From the NCBI RefSeq assembly GCF_007988865.1, contig NZ_BJUY01000005.1:1-64000 (forward strand): a stretch of DNA of 64,000 nucleotides, given 5' to 3'. A program made the translations under genes and the position numbers. Under the pieces are notes generated by a model. It was given only the letters and a program-made list of their open reading frames with translations, was not told the origin of the DNA and searched no databases. Positions 46,968-56,411 of this stretch are shown piece after piece (position 1 is the stretch's first letter; every line of letters begins with the position of its first letter). The stretch is from Alkalibacterium kapii. GTDB taxonomy: Bacteria; Bacillota; Bacilli; Lactobacillales; Carnobacteriaceae_A.

Positions 46968-47576
46968 ATGATCTATCAATTCAAGGTGACATTAAAAGAC
47001 GTGGAGATGCCGGTGTGGCGGAGGCTTCAGGTGGAAGGTGAGACGAGCTTTCTAGAGTTTCATTACATACTCATGGCGGCGTTCGACTGGATGGGATACT
47101 CCTTGTATGAGTTTGATCTAAGAAAGTCAGGCGGTAAAAGGTTGAACGGTACGCGGATCGGTCCTGAGGAAGGTACGCCGATGATAGAAAGTGATCCGCT
47201 GCTGCTTATGCTTAGACAAAGGCTTTCTAATCCAGAAGACTATGACCTGCCCCGCTATCTGGCTGGTGAGAAAGAAAAGCTGTCTGACTGGTTCAAGCAG
47301 GATAAAGACCGGGTGATTTACACTTATGATTTCAGAGACGACTGGGAGCACGAGATCTTTTTAGAAAAGAAACTAGATCCGGATCCCGAATCCCAGTACC
47401 CGCTCTGTACTAAGGCAAAAAACGACGCTCCTTTTGAAGGCGCCCGCCGGGATTTGATGTCCGGCCAGCTCGATCTAACGAATCCGAACGGCAAAGAAAT
47501 CGCCGAAGACATAAACGAGACCTACCGATTTGACGGCTGGAAAGACGAGTTTTTGAGCCGAAATGACTTTATGTGA
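46968..47576 (+). CDS. Plasmid pRiA4b ORF-3-like protein, short form
   Basis: This 202-residue protein begins MIYQFKVTLKDVEMPVWRRL, the signature of the pRiA4b ORF-3 family, and contains FLEFHYILMAAFDWMGYSLYEF and YDFRDDWEHEI further on. The family is common on mobile DNA and also appears with IS1096-type elements. Its biochemical role is unknown. It lies between two D-type hairpin arrays and has its own terminator. A longer family member is at 52786-53820. Confidence 0.8.
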   Translation: MIYQFKVTLKDVEMPVWRRLQVEGETSFLEFHYILMAAFDWMGYSLYEFDLRKSGGKRLNGTRIGPEEGTPMIESDPLLLMLRQRLSNPEDYDLPRYLAGEKEKLSDWFKQDKDRVIYTYDFRDDWEHEIFLEKKLDPDPESQYPLCTKAKNDAPFEGARRDLMSGQLDLTNPNGKEIAEDINETYRFDGWKDEFLSRNDFM

Positions 47577-47592
47577 TTAAATCATTATGTTA

Positions 47593-47614
47593 AAGCTGGC
47601 CCTGCCAGCTTTTC
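47593..47614 (+). terminator. Terminator of the pRiA4b ORF-3-like gene
   Basis: AAAGCTGGC pairs with GCCAGCTTTT, followed by a T-rich stretch. Confidence 0.65.
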
Positions 47615-47629
47615 TTTATAGTCAGAACT

Positions 47630-47813
47630 TTATAAGTGAAAGGAAAATCATCGTCCACTTGTAACGTTTATCATTATTCATGACAAGTGACTGTGCTTTT
47701 CTTCCCCCACTTGTTAAGTTTCCGGTTAATCGTGACAAGTGGACCACAAAATCGTCTTCACTTGTCACGATCACGAGCTTTTCAATGCTGTTATTTTTCG
47801 CTGGGCGAAAAAT
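47630..47813. repeat. Hairpin array D3 with TTTTTCGC palindrome
   Basis: Hairpins have CACTTGT and ACAAGTG arms with spacers like GTTTCCGGTTAATCG at 47630-47770. The ATTTTTCGC/GCGAAAAAT palindrome follows at 47793-47813. Confidence 0.75.
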
Positions 47814-47930
47814 TTCCTTCCTTTCAGCCTGCAAATGCCCCTATCTCACGGTTTATCGGTGAAAAAACTGTTAGAATGCAGTGGTTTTATGGTACACTAG
47901 CTATATCTGGGTAAAAGGAGAAAATTAATT

Positions 47931-48548
47931 ATGAACGATAAGTTAATCGATACAATCAAGGAAATGGAAATCAAGAGTGCGCCTGAGAAACAGTCCCTAG
48001 AAGCAGCACTCAACCAGTACACAAAGAAGCAGCTGGCTCATTTTATCGAGCGTCATGACTTGGACATTGCTAAAAGCTGGAAAAAGGCCGAGATCATCGA
48101 AGCGTTGATCGAGTGGATGGCATCAGCTCAGAAAGAACTTCTGAAATCTGACGAAGAGCTTAACGCGTTTTATTCAAATACAGTGGTTGATGCAGACCAG
48201 CCACTTGAAATCAGCGACGACCTGTCTGATAAAGAACAGGAAAATGTTTTAAGTCTTATCGAACACGGACTCGTTTTTAACGCTGACGGTCAGCTATGGG
48301 CACTTGAAGCAGTAGCTGAGACAGTAGATACAGTGTCAGAAAAACCAGCTGGTTCAAGTGAACCTAACGAAGAAACAGCTTCAAAAGACGAAGCAACTGA
48401 AGTGAAGTCACAGCCTGCACAACCTAAGAAACAGCGCAAACAAACCTCAGCTCCCTCGCTTTCGCCGGAAGAGCGAATTGCGCGTCAAAAGAAAATGCGC
48501 TTAAAGTATCTCAAAAAACAAGCCAAAAAGAAAAAGAAGAAAAGATAA
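47931..48548 (+). CDS. SAP/Rho-N-like protein with lysine-rich tail
   Basis: In this 205-residue protein, residues about 25-65 (LNQYTKKQLAHFIERHDLDI then KSWKKAEIIEALIEW) look like a SAP or Rho N-terminal helix-extended-helix motif that binds nucleic acid. An acidic middle is followed by a very basic end (QKKMRLKYLKKQAKKKKKKR). AAAGGAG precedes ATG 47931. A decayed duplicate lies at 11445-11935. Role unknown; nucleic-acid binding is inferred from composition and motif. Confidence 0.65.
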   Translation: MNDKLIDTIKEMEIKSAPEKQSLEAALNQYTKKQLAHFIERHDLDIAKSWKKAEIIEALIEWMASAQKELLKSDEELNAFYSNTVVDADQPLEISDDLSDKEQENVLSLIEHGLVFNADGQLWALEAVAETVDTVSEKPAGSSEPNEETASKDEATEVKSQPAQPKKQRKQTSAPSLSPEERIARQKKMRLKYLKKQAKKKKKKR

Positions 48549-48575
48549 GCACACGACTGCTTGTCTTTTCTACGC

Positions 48576-48615
48576 AAAAAGCGTTGAGCCGAAAATACAG
48601 CTCAACGCTTTTTTG
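48576..48615 (+). terminator. Terminator of the SAP/Rho-N-like gene
   Basis: AAAAAGCGTTGAGC pairs with GCTCAACGCTTTTTT. A near-identical hairpin recurs at 52742-52780. The rest of the gap to 48865 shows nothing I can name. Confidence 0.8.
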
Positions 48616-48865
48616 TGGTTTTGCTACTACTGATACACATTTGTACCAGTGAAACATACCCGCGGCCGGAGGAGTATTCCAGTCTGAAATAAGCCTTGAA
48701 GTGCGGAGTTTAGATCCAGTAAACACGAGACATAAAATCATTTAAGTCGGAAGAAAAACCACTGACATTTGACTTATCAGTAGCCTAGCATCTATTCTTC
48801 TAGCGCATAATTTTTAATGGATATTGCTAATTATACCTTTTATCGAGTCAAAAATTTATTTCCCT

Positions 48866-48902
48866 AAAAAACGACTGATCCATTTACAGTATCAGTCGTT
48901 TC
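48866..48902 (-). terminator. Terminator of the glycerate kinase operon
   Basis: AAACGACTGAT pairs with ATCAGTCGTTT, with T6 on the minus strand. Confidence 0.75.
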
Positions 48903-48908
48903 TATTCA

Positions 48909-50045
48909 TTATTTCAATCCAATTTTCAAAACTTTTGCGCAATTCATTGATGTGTTTTTCAGGTTTTCATAACCGCTTGAAAGTGCCTCTTCGATTGAAG
49001 AAAACTCTGGGATAATACTGAAGGCGGCGTGTATACCTTCGTCAAAAATGTTGTCATAACCTTTATTTAAGCATCCTGCAAAAGCAATCGTTGGGACATC
49101 ATATTTTTTGGCTACTTGTGACACAGCAATCGGTGTTTTCCCGAAAATCGTTTGATGATTGATTCCACCTTCTCCTGTAATTACTAAGTCTGCCCCTTTT
49201 ATTTTCTCTTCAAGGTCCAGCATGTCGACGAGCAAGTCTCCACCACGTTCGAGCTTTCCGTTTAAGAAAGCTAAAATTCCGCCGCCTAAACCACCTGCAG
49301 CTCCTGCTCCAGGGGTATGTTCGATATCTTTGTCCATATATTCTCTTATCACTTGAGCAAAATGCGAAAGATTTTCATCTAATGTATTAATTTGTTCTGA
49401 TGTTCCGCCTTTTTGAGGTCCGTAAATATGTGAAGCTCCCTGCTTCCCTGTTAGTGGATTATCAACATCGCAAGCCACACGAATACTTACTTCACTAACT
49501 CGCGGATGTATCCCACTTATATCAATAGAATATAAATCTTTCAATCCTTGACCGGTCGGTGAAATAGGTTCTTTATTGGCATCAAGCAGTTTACCACCTA
49601 AACTCATGATCATCCCTGCACCACCGTCGTTCGTGGCACTTCCCCCGATCCCAAGCAAGATCTCCTCGACACCTTCATTTAAGGCGTCCTTGATCAATTC
49701 ACCAAATCCATATGTTGTTGTTAATAGTGGATTTCTGTCTTTTGGATCTACTTTATCCAGACCGGAAGAAGCTGCCATTTCGATTACAGCGATTTTCTTG
49801 TCTCCAGACAGACCGTAAAAAGCTTTTACAGGTTTTCCAAGAGGTCCCGTTACCATCAGTTCTTTCAGTGTCCCTCCAGTTGCATCAATGATCGACTGGA
49901 CTGTTCCTTCACCACCATCTGCCATCGGGACTTTAACATATTCTGCCTCTGGCAGAATATGTTTGAAACCTTCTTCAATTGCTTTAGCTGCCTCTAAAGC
50001 CGTCATACTTTCTTTAAATGAATCAGGTGCAATTACTATTCTCAT
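48909..50045 (-). CDS. Glycerate kinase (GarK/GlxK family)
   Basis: This 378-residue enzyme phosphorylates glycerate, probably at the 2-position as in GarK-type enzymes. The family signatures are IAPDSFKESMTALEAA at the start, PMADGGEGTVQSI, IGGSATNDGGAGM, PGAGAAGGLGGGI and the C-terminal GEGGINHQTIFGKTPI. It lies 30 bp downstream of a GntP-type permease and is probably co-transcribed with it. A divergent sugar-diacid regulator lies beyond. Together they suggest uptake and use of glycerate or a glycerate precursor. Confidence 0.92.
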   Translation of the reverse strand: MRIVIAPDSFKESMTALEAAKAIEEGFKHILPEAEYVKVPMADGGEGTVQSIIDATGGTLKELMVTGPLGKPVKAFYGLSGDKKIAVIEMAASSGLDKVDPKDRNPLLTTTYGFGELIKDALNEGVEEILLGIGGSATNDGGAGMIMSLGGKLLDANKEPISPTGQGLKDLYSIDISGIHPRVSEVSIRVACDVDNPLTGKQGASHIYGPQKGGTSEQINTLDENLSHFAQVIREYMDKDIEHTPGAGAAGGLGGGILAFLNGKLERGGDLLVDMLDLEEKIKGADLVITGEGGINHQTIFGKTPIAVSQVAKKYDVPTIAFAGCLNKGYDNIFDEGIHAAFSIIPEFSSIEEALSSGYENLKNTSMNCAKVLKIGLK

Positions 50046-50075
50046 ATTCTCATTCCTTTACGCAGTTTTTCTATT

Positions 50076-51347
50076 TCATCCTAGGTTAAATAGTCCAAAA
50101 ATGATGACTGATACGATCGTGATCGTCAGTCCGATCAGAGATTCATAAGGTATCAATTTTAGACGTTCTTTAAAACTCATTAAGACACTTCCGCCGGTTG
50201 CATGAAAGAAACTACCATGTGGCAGATGGTCTAACACCGTCGCACCTGCATGGATCATTGCAGCACCGCCTAATGCACTAATACCTGATTCAAGTAATGG
50301 CGAACTGAATACTGAGCTGGCTACGATGGAACCCGAAGTTGTGGAAGCCGTCGCTGCAGACATAACAATGCCCGAAATTGGCGCTAGTAAGTATACCGGT
50401 AATCCCAAACTTGCTACACCGTCGATCAAAACCTCTCCTAAGGTAGAGTTCGTAATGATTCCAGCGATGGTACCTGTCCCGATCAATAGAATAGCCACTG
50501 ATGACATTTTACTCAATCCAAAAGTAGCTTGATCGATAATGCCTTTGAATTTACCCATTATAAGAGATCCAGCCACACCACCTAAAGGTAAGGCGATCAT
50601 TGGATCGATTACAATATCTGCAACAGGTCTTAGTGACAGGAGTATAACAGCTATGATTGGACCAGAAATCGCTGTCAAAAAAGACGGGAGATCCTTTGTT
50701 TCTGGACCATTAGAATCTAATTCACTAGCTGCGACTGTGACTCCTTTTGTTGATATACGTTTGGCAACAAAGTAAGTCACAAATAAGGCGAAAATCCCAG
50801 GAATAACGCCTGCTAACATAACTGATGTTAAAGGGCTTCCAAAAGCTTCCGAAACAGCAATAGTGTTAGGGTTAGGAGACATGATGTTCCCTGCCTTTCC
50901 GCCACCGATCATTGCTAATAAAATAGATGATTTACTAATCGATGCATTTTTAGCGATGATCAATGCTATCGGTGCCACAGTAATAACAGCAATATCAACA
51001 AATACCCCAACTGCAGTTAGTAATAAAGTAGCTAGAGCTAGGGCAAACAAGGCACGTGTTTCACCTATCTTATCAATGATCGTCCGGGCGATCGACTCGG
51101 CAGCACCGGATTCGATTAATACACCTGCCAAAATGCCCGCCGCTAAAATCCTTAAAATAGCGGTCATCATACCTTGTGCTCCGCCAATCATTAGTTGAAC
51201 TGTTTCCGCAAGATTAGCTCCACCGATCATGCCACCGGCCAATGCTCCTATCAATAACCCGTAAATAGGCGGAGTTTTGATGAAAATGAGTCCTATTGCA
51301 ATCAGTAATCCTATAACAGCACCTAATGCTGATACTTGTATATCCAT
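50076..51347 (-). CDS. GntP-family permease (gluconate/glycerate type)
   Basis: This 423-residue membrane protein has about twelve helices. It starts at ATG 51347 behind AGGAGG. The motifs ILAAGILAGVLIESGAAE, GGGKAGNIMSPNPNTIAVSE and SAATASTTSGSIVAS are typical of GntP transporters, which move gluconate or related acids with protons. Linkage to glycerate kinase makes glycerate a likely substrate (inference). Confidence 0.9.
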   Translation of the reverse strand: MDIQVSALGAVIGLLIAIGLIFIKTPPIYGLLIGALAGGMIGGANLAETVQLMIGGAQGMMTAILRILAAGILAGVLIESGAAESIARTIIDKIGETRALFALALATLLLTAVGVFVDIAVITVAPIALIIAKNASISKSSILLAMIGGGKAGNIMSPNPNTIAVSEAFGSPLTSVMLAGVIPGIFALFVTYFVAKRISTKGVTVAASELDSNGPETKDLPSFLTAISGPIIAVILLSLRPVADIVIDPMIALPLGGVAGSLIMGKFKGIIDQATFGLSKMSSVAILLIGTGTIAGIITNSTLGEVLIDGVASLGLPVYLLAPISGIVMSAATASTTSGSIVASSVFSSPLLESGISALGGAAMIHAGATVLDHLPHGSFFHATGGSVLMSFKERLKLIPYESLIGLTITIVSVIIFGLFNLG

Positions 51348-51390
51348 ATGTATCCTCCTAATGTATTTGATACTCTAATACTACTAACTT

Positions 51391-51405
51391 TTGAATGCGC
51401 TTTCT
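51391..51405. promoter_or_regulatory. cre-like site between gntP-like and cdaR-like genes
   Basis: TTGAATGCGCTTTCT matches the cre consensus with one mismatch, within the shared 152-bp promoter region. Catabolite control is plausible. Confidence 0.35.
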
Positions 51406-51499
51406 ATATCGTACAGGCCAATTATATTTACCTTGTTTTTGTTACAGAGACCAAATATAATTATATAAAGTGTTTATTATGACTTAAGGACGGATCTTT

Positions 51500-52603
51500 A
51501 TGGAAATTTCTTCAGTTATTGCTCAAAAGATCGTATTGCAACTAAAAAATGTCTTATCACAAGAAATCAATTTTATGAATAGTGAAAGTATAATAATAGC
51601 CAGTACAGATAAAAGTAGAATTGGCCACTTCCACGCCGGCGCTGACACTGTATTAAAGAACAAAAAACCTCTAATCATAGACGATGACAGCAGTTTCAAA
51701 GGTAGTAAACAAGGGATCAATATGCCTATCGAACTCGAAGATAAAGTCATCGGAGTCGTTGGAATTACAGGTGAACGCTGCAAAGTAGAGAAAAACGGTA
51801 TAATTATTAAAAAGATGACCGAAATATTGATTAAAGAAGATTTGATTAAAGACATTAATATAAAAAAACATGATCGCTCACGTTATATCATTAACAGGAT
51901 ACTCAATCATCATTTGATAAATTCCAATAATGAATCTTCTAATGTGTTCAATTATGATTATACACTGCCTCATCTGTGTATCATTGGTGAGTTTAAAACG
52001 ACCTTCAATTATCAATACGAAGAGATTTATAGAATCATCACCAGGTATACCCATACTATAGATGACGTCATATTTATAATCATCGAGCATAAATTATACC
52101 TTTTCGTGCAACAGACATCACTTGATCAATTAAATGTATGGCTTAAAATCCTATCAGACAAGATCACTTCTTACTTTAATGTTCCTTATTATTTCGGTAT
52201 AGGACCCGTCAGTGATTCGTTGGTGACAGCCAATCAATCATTCGACTACGCCGCTAATGCTTTACATTGGAACAAACTGTATGCTGAAAAACCTTATCTT
52301 CATTTTAACGAGTTGGATTTGGGATTAATACTGACTTCTATAGACAAAAGCCGTATCTCACTTATACAAAAAAAAATCCTTCAATTCATCCCGCCAAAAG
52401 AATATGAAGAATTGAAAGAAATCCTTTTAGTATATGGTGAAATGAGCAAAAGTATCAATAAAAGTGCAGATAAACTCTATATACATAAAAACTCATTTCA
52501 GTATAAATTAAATAAACTCACTCAATACACCGGATACGATCCAAAGATATTAAATGACTATGTCTGTCTGTATGTTGCGTTCTTACTGGACTATATGGAA
52601 TAG
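51500..52603 (+). CDS. CdaR-type sugar-diacid regulator
   Basis: This 367-residue protein has an N-terminal diacid-recognition domain (about 1-130: ISSVIAQKIVLQLKNVL, IGHFHAGADTVL, GINMPIELEDKVIGVVGITG). A middle GGDEF-like/PucR-type segment comes next, then a C-terminal helix-turn-helix (about 305-365: INKSADKLYIHKNSFQYKL, YVCLYVAFLL). CdaR proteins activate glycerate, galactarate and glucarate genes when the acid is present. Divergent from gntP and the glycerate kinase gene, it is their likely activator. Confidence 0.88.
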   Translation: MEISSVIAQKIVLQLKNVLSQEINFMNSESIIIASTDKSRIGHFHAGADTVLKNKKPLIIDDDSSFKGSKQGINMPIELEDKVIGVVGITGERCKVEKNGIIIKKMTEILIKEDLIKDINIKKHDRSRYIINRILNHHLINSNNESSNVFNYDYTLPHLCIIGEFKTTFNYQYEEIYRIITRYTHTIDDVIFIIIEHKLYLFVQQTSLDQLNVWLKILSDKITSYFNVPYYFGIGPVSDSLVTANQSFDYAANALHWNKLYAEKPYLHFNELDLGLILTSIDKSRISLIQKKILQFIPPKEYEELKEILLVYGEMSKSINKSADKLYIHKNSFQYKLNKLTQYTGYDPKILNDYVCLYVAFLLDYME

Positions 52604-52741
52604 CTATGATTGGGAATAAATAATAAAATACATCTAGGTGAATATTGCGATGGACTCACTGATTAATGCCATACGACAGCCCCCGCTGGTACATCTCGCA
52701 GGTGGCAGTCACTATTTCGTTTTCGTGTGCCGTTTCTAAGC

Positions 52742-52780
52742 AAAAAAGCGTCGAGCCAAATTTCAGCTCAACGCTTTTTT
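52742..52780. terminator. Bidirectional terminator
   Basis: AAAAAGCGTcGAGC pairs with GCTCaACGCTTTTTT, between the ends of the convergent cdaR-like and pRiA4b ORF-3-like genes. The sequence is nearly that of the terminator at 48576-48615. Confidence 0.75.
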
Positions 52781-52785
52781 GTTTA

Positions 52786-53820
52786 TTACAAGACCTTCTG
52801 GGGAACTACTTTCTTTTGTTTCCAGTCCATACTTCTGGCCCAGCGTCTGAAGTCTGCCGCTTCTTGTTTGTCTTCGGGTTCATTGATCGCTTTTAAGAAG
52901 TTCGCAAAGCCGCTCAAGCCACCGACGTCGTCCATGACATCTACCCCGTCTCTTGAAAGACAGACCGGCTTATGCTTCGTCAGCACAATTTCCTTAGCAG
53001 CGTCCACTTCTTCTTGTGTGACGGAATGATCAGCCACTAGGTCATCACAACTTTTCAGCTTGGTCACCTTCACGATCCAGCTGTCACCGTAGTCATACTC
53101 ATAATACAGTGCTTGTGTCACGGGCAAGCCGGAACTACTCACCTCTTCGTCAACGTAGCCTAACACGTCTGTGATCAGAAGACTCTCCATCAAGCTTTTT
53201 GGCCCGCTTTCCATAACGACGGCCTCATTCATTTCGTCCAGGGTCATATCGACCAGTGCTTTCTTGCCTAACACTTTCGGTTCAGCTGCCGGATCTGTCT
53301 GTCTGCGCTCTAGATAGTCGGAGAAAGGTTCCTGTATCTCCAGCTCTTCGAACCGGTCTAGTAGTTCATTTACATCTGCTCTTGCCACGTCAGCTTGTTC
53401 AAAGTAACCACCGTATCGATACGGGCCCGTATATTTCCTTCGCAGCCAGGCGTTAAAATTACCGGATTCATAATCATCGTCCCAGAACAAATCATGTTCC
53501 GCTTCTGACGGCGGCTGAAACAGCACCCCGACCAGATCTGACCAGCCTTTAACTGTCCCCTGAGTCAGCTCCTGATAGACATCTTCCGGTAAATTGAACT
53601 GCCTTAAGTGCGAATTCTGCCAGCCGAACAGTTTCTGCATCGCATAGTGCAGCGCATGCAGGGTCATGTCAGAAGGGATCAGCACCTCTCTTGTGATACG
53701 GTCACCCGAAGATGACTCGCCGTATCGTTTCAGCATCACCTTCTCGTCACTGGACAAGTAGTCACTCATCAGTTCCAGCCTTAGTCGTACGGGTTTAATG
53801 TCTTTTTGAGTTTTTGGCAT
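52786..53820 (-). CDS. Plasmid pRiA4b ORF-3-like protein, long form
   Basis: This 344-residue protein has family motifs VRLRLELMSDYLSSDE..., LHALHYAMQKLFGWQNSHL and a second-half YYEYDYGDSWIVKVTKL. The C-terminal part (FANFLKAINEPEDKQEAADF, RWARSMDWKQKKV) is also common in this family. The role is unknown; it is related to, but much longer than, the protein at 46968. The hairpin array at 53911 lies just upstream. Confidence 0.8.
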   Translation of the reverse strand: MPKTQKDIKPVRLRLELMSDYLSSDEKVMLKRYGESSSGDRITREVLIPSDMTLHALHYAMQKLFGWQNSHLRQFNLPEDVYQELTQGTVKGWSDLVGVLFQPPSEAEHDLFWDDDYESGNFNAWLRRKYTGPYRYGGYFEQADVARADVNELLDRFEELEIQEPFSDYLERRQTDPAAEPKVLGKKALVDMTLDEMNEAVVMESGPKSLMESLLITDVLGYVDEEVSSSGLPVTQALYYEYDYGDSWIVKVTKLKSCDDLVADHSVTQEEVDAAKEIVLTKHKPVCLSRDGVDVMDDVGGLSGFANFLKAINEPEDKQEAADFRRWARSMDWKQKKVVPQKVL

Positions 53821-53910
53821 TCTTTACCCTCCACTTTATGAATTGTTACGTATGTCCTATTAGGTAAAGTGTATCATGTCTGTCTTCCAGATGGAATTAA
53901 AGCCTAGATC

Positions 53911-54108
53911 CTAACAAGTGAGATACTGTTTGTGCTTCACTTGTTACGTTTATTCCGAAACGTGACTAGTGGACAGGTTAAATTGTGTAACTTGTAAAGA
54001 TAAGCCTTAATCGTTATAAGTGAGACCAAACAGCGCACTCACTTGTGACGTTTCTACTCGTGAGTAAGAAAATAATCTTATGATGTGATTTTTCGCCTGG
54101 CGAAAAAT
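53911..54108. repeat. Hairpin array D4 with TTTTTCGCC palindrome
   Basis: Hairpins have ACAAGTGA/TCACTTGT arms at 53911-54052 with spacers containing CGTTTATTCCGAAACG. A perfect ATTTTTCGCC-T-GGCGAAAAAT palindrome follows at 54088-54108. After it, about 54199-54217 repeats the TTCTCATAAT element seen before the first ComK-like gene. Confidence 0.75.
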
Positions 54109-54290
54109 TTCAAATGGAGCATTTCAAAGATGTTTGGTCCAGATATCCTTACGGATTTCAGGTAGATATTACAGTTCGATATAACTAAAGTATTATTTTT
54201 CTCATAATGTTCCAAAGTCATAAATATATATTATAATAATAGTGAAATCGCTATCAAAAGTGGTTAATTACTTTCCTGGAGGAATGTTTA

Positions 54291-55160
54291 TTGGATTATG
54301 ATAAAGAATATATTGACAGCATGATAGACAGTTTCGATGCCCTTGTCAGATGTTCAGAAGATCAAAAAGCAAGACCTTATGCCCTGATACCGGAACAGAA
54401 AGGATCTGATTTTAGGGTTTTGTCAATCATAGAAGACAGTGTGCTCGACTTTTTAGATGTTTCGCTTAAGCAAACGTACTTGCTTCTGGATGACAACTCG
54501 TTTTATGTGTGCGATCTGCCTAAGGTTTCCACTACGCCTTATAATACCCTAGTCATTCAGACCAATGGCAGCGTGCTTAAGTCAAAAGAGACCACGACTC
54601 ACATCATCACCCGCTACATGAATTACATAGGTGTAAACTATAAAGCAACGATGCAGCTGGGCAAGTCACTAGGTATCTTCAGTCAGTGTCCCTTCGTCTG
54701 TGGCACACTCTGCTTTACACCGCTTAACGGAGCGAGCCGAAAACCTGTCAGCTGGCTCGGTCTGCATCATGTGCAGGCGATTACGCCGCACCAAAAGGCG
54801 ACGTATTTCAATATCGACGGCAAACATGAACTGACACTTAATGTTTCGCATAAAACGGCCAGCCGTTTGGTCAGGCAGACTAAGATCTTGTCTGATTCCC
54901 AGCAGCGGATGGCGACGGAATGGCTGGCACTCATGCACCATCAAAAAGAGTTCAGCAGCCGCCCTAACGTCGTGACCCGATGTACTGTAAGCAGCCATTT
55001 CTCGCAGCCTCTGCCTCTTTTGTCAACTTGGCTAATGACATTAAGTTTCCTTCAGGGACGCTGGATCGTCCAGGATCTCCTCAAAGAAGGCGATCCACTG
55101 CTGGATCTTCTCCCACCGGAAAAATTAGATGACGACAACGAGATCAACGACGAAGACTGA
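54291..55160 (+). CDS. ComK-like competence regulator, copy 2
   Basis: This 289-residue paralogue of 4302-5180 starts at TTG 54291 behind TGGAGGAA. The ComK-like half (about 130-205) shows CPFVCGTLCFTPLNG, VSWLGLHHVQAI, a T-F-N-DGKHEL stretch and SHKTASRLVRQTKIL, matching the FPT...W...HHV...NG...S...Q pattern of ComK. Same acidic C-terminal tail. Assignment to ComK is by pattern and should be taken as a strong hypothesis. Possible -10 box TATAAT at 54232-54237. A terminator follows at 55174. Confidence 0.55.
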   Translation: MDYDKEYIDSMIDSFDALVRCSEDQKARPYALIPEQKGSDFRVLSIIEDSVLDFLDVSLKQTYLLLDDNSFYVCDLPKVSTTPYNTLVIQTNGSVLKSKETTTHIITRYMNYIGVNYKATMQLGKSLGIFSQCPFVCGTLCFTPLNGASRKPVSWLGLHHVQAITPHQKATYFNIDGKHELTLNVSHKTASRLVRQTKILSDSQQRMATEWLALMHHQKEFSSRPNVVTRCTVSSHFSQPLPLLSTWLMTLSFLQGRWIVQDLLKEGDPLLDLLPPEKLDDDNEINDED

Positions 55161-55173
55161 TCACTAACCTCAG

Positions 55174-55212
55174 CAGGACTGCCGAAACCTCGGCGGTCCT
55201 GTTTTAGTTTTG
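55174..55212. terminator. Terminator between the comK-like and DnaD-like genes
   Basis: CAGGACtGCCG pairs with CGGCgGTCCTG, followed by TTTTAGTTTT. It serves the ComK-like gene on the plus strand and overlaps the end of the convergent gene. Confidence 0.7.
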
Positions 55213-56184
55213 CCGTTTTTGTCGTATACGGTTAAGTGACTCCGTGATTTTCTGATTCATATCTTCATCAACCGGATCATCTACATCAGTGTAATCATCT
55301 TTGGCCCATTCCGGTAGAGATTCACTCTTTGGTACATGGTTAGTAAATGACTTCTGGCGATGCTTAAAGGATCGGTCATAAGGCAAAATGTCTTCAAAGC
55401 TCCTTACGCCCTTCTTCTGGAAGTCTGTCAGTATGGCATTCATATAAGCAAACGACTTACCACTCATGTGCGTTCGTCTGATCGCTTCTAGAATAACAGA
55501 CTGTTCAAAGACAGCTAGCCAGTCTTTCAGTTGTTTTTCTATTTGGGGTGTAGGCACTTGAACCTTTGATTCAAATTCTTTAAGGATATGTAATAAATCA
55601 TCATCGGAATCATCTAGTTCTTTTTCAACTTGTGATGATGATTTACTTTCTTTTACTATACTTTCCTCTACTTTACTTTGTGTAGTTATTGTAGACATTA
55701 ATTCCGTTGAGTCCACATCACTGTCAACATGGTTATTTTCAACTGCTACTTCAGGATAAAGTGAGACCATACTCAAGTTAGGGTATTTCTCGATTTCCTG
55801 TTCGCTTAAAAGGACATGCTCTCTAATTACAGGAACATCTTTACGACGACTCGCTGCTTCAAAGTAGCGCTTTTGAATCCCACGACTGGTCAAAATACCG
55901 TAGTCATTAAAAAGAGGCAGACTAAATAAGCCCCAATGGAGACCTGCGTCTACAATGTCAGTAACGGTAGAAACAGCAACACCAGTCCTTCTGCTAAATA
56001 GCTTCACTTCTTTTTCACCCCAGTGATAGCTGTACCCTTCGGAGTAAATCTTCATTAACAATTTGACGATAACCGTAAACCCTTCGATACCAAAATCAGA
56101 TTCGATCAATGCGATTTTATCATCCTGATCAAACGTAACATCCAGTGGGAAATAATTTAAACCTATTTGTAGTGGACGCGCCAT
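55204..56184 (-). CDS. Phage-type replication protein (DUF4373 plus DnaD-like domain)
   Basis: This protein of about 326 residues has an N-terminal Lin1244/Lin1753-type domain (about 1-110: LNYFPLDVTFDQDDKIALIESDFGIEGFTVIVKLL) common in phage replication proteins. A Ser/Asp-rich linker and a DnaD/DnaB_2-like domain follow (about 190-265: QIEKQLKDWLAVFEQSVILEAI... SFAYMNAILTDF). Such proteins help load helicase at phage or plasmid origins. ATG 56184 is preferred over GTG 56193 because AAGAGAG is better spaced. No other phage genes are adjacent, so it looks like an isolated leftover or part of a small island with abiH. Confidence 0.8.
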   Translation of the reverse strand: MARPLQIGLNYFPLDVTFDQDDKIALIESDFGIEGFTVIVKLLMKIYSEGYSYHWGEKEVKLFSRRTGVAVSTVTDIVDAGLHWGLFSLPLFNDYGILTSRGIQKRYFEAASRRKDVPVIREHVLLSEQEIEKYPNLSMVSLYPEVAVENNHVDSDVDSTELMSTITTQSKVEESIVKESKSSSQVEKELDDSDDDLLHILKEFESKVQVPTPQIEKQLKDWLAVFEQSVILEAIRRTHMSGKSFAYMNAILTDFQKKGVRSFEDILPYDRSFKHRQKSFTNHVPKSESLPEWAKDDYTDVDDPVDEDMNQKITESLNRIRQKRQN

Positions 56185-56411
56185 AGTAAACACTCTCTTC
56201 TTCGTTATAATTTAGGAAATAGACTCTCCCTTATTAATAACGATATGAAAATGGAAAGTGTTACCAGAATGTTTTCACTATTTCCATATTTCCCATACGA
56301 AATTAGTTTTTCTATTAATAGACGTAATTTTATAACTGAAATATTTTTTTTACTAATAATCCTTTTTACTCGATCACTCAAGTTTTTTAGATATATCTTT
56401 AAAAATTTAAA

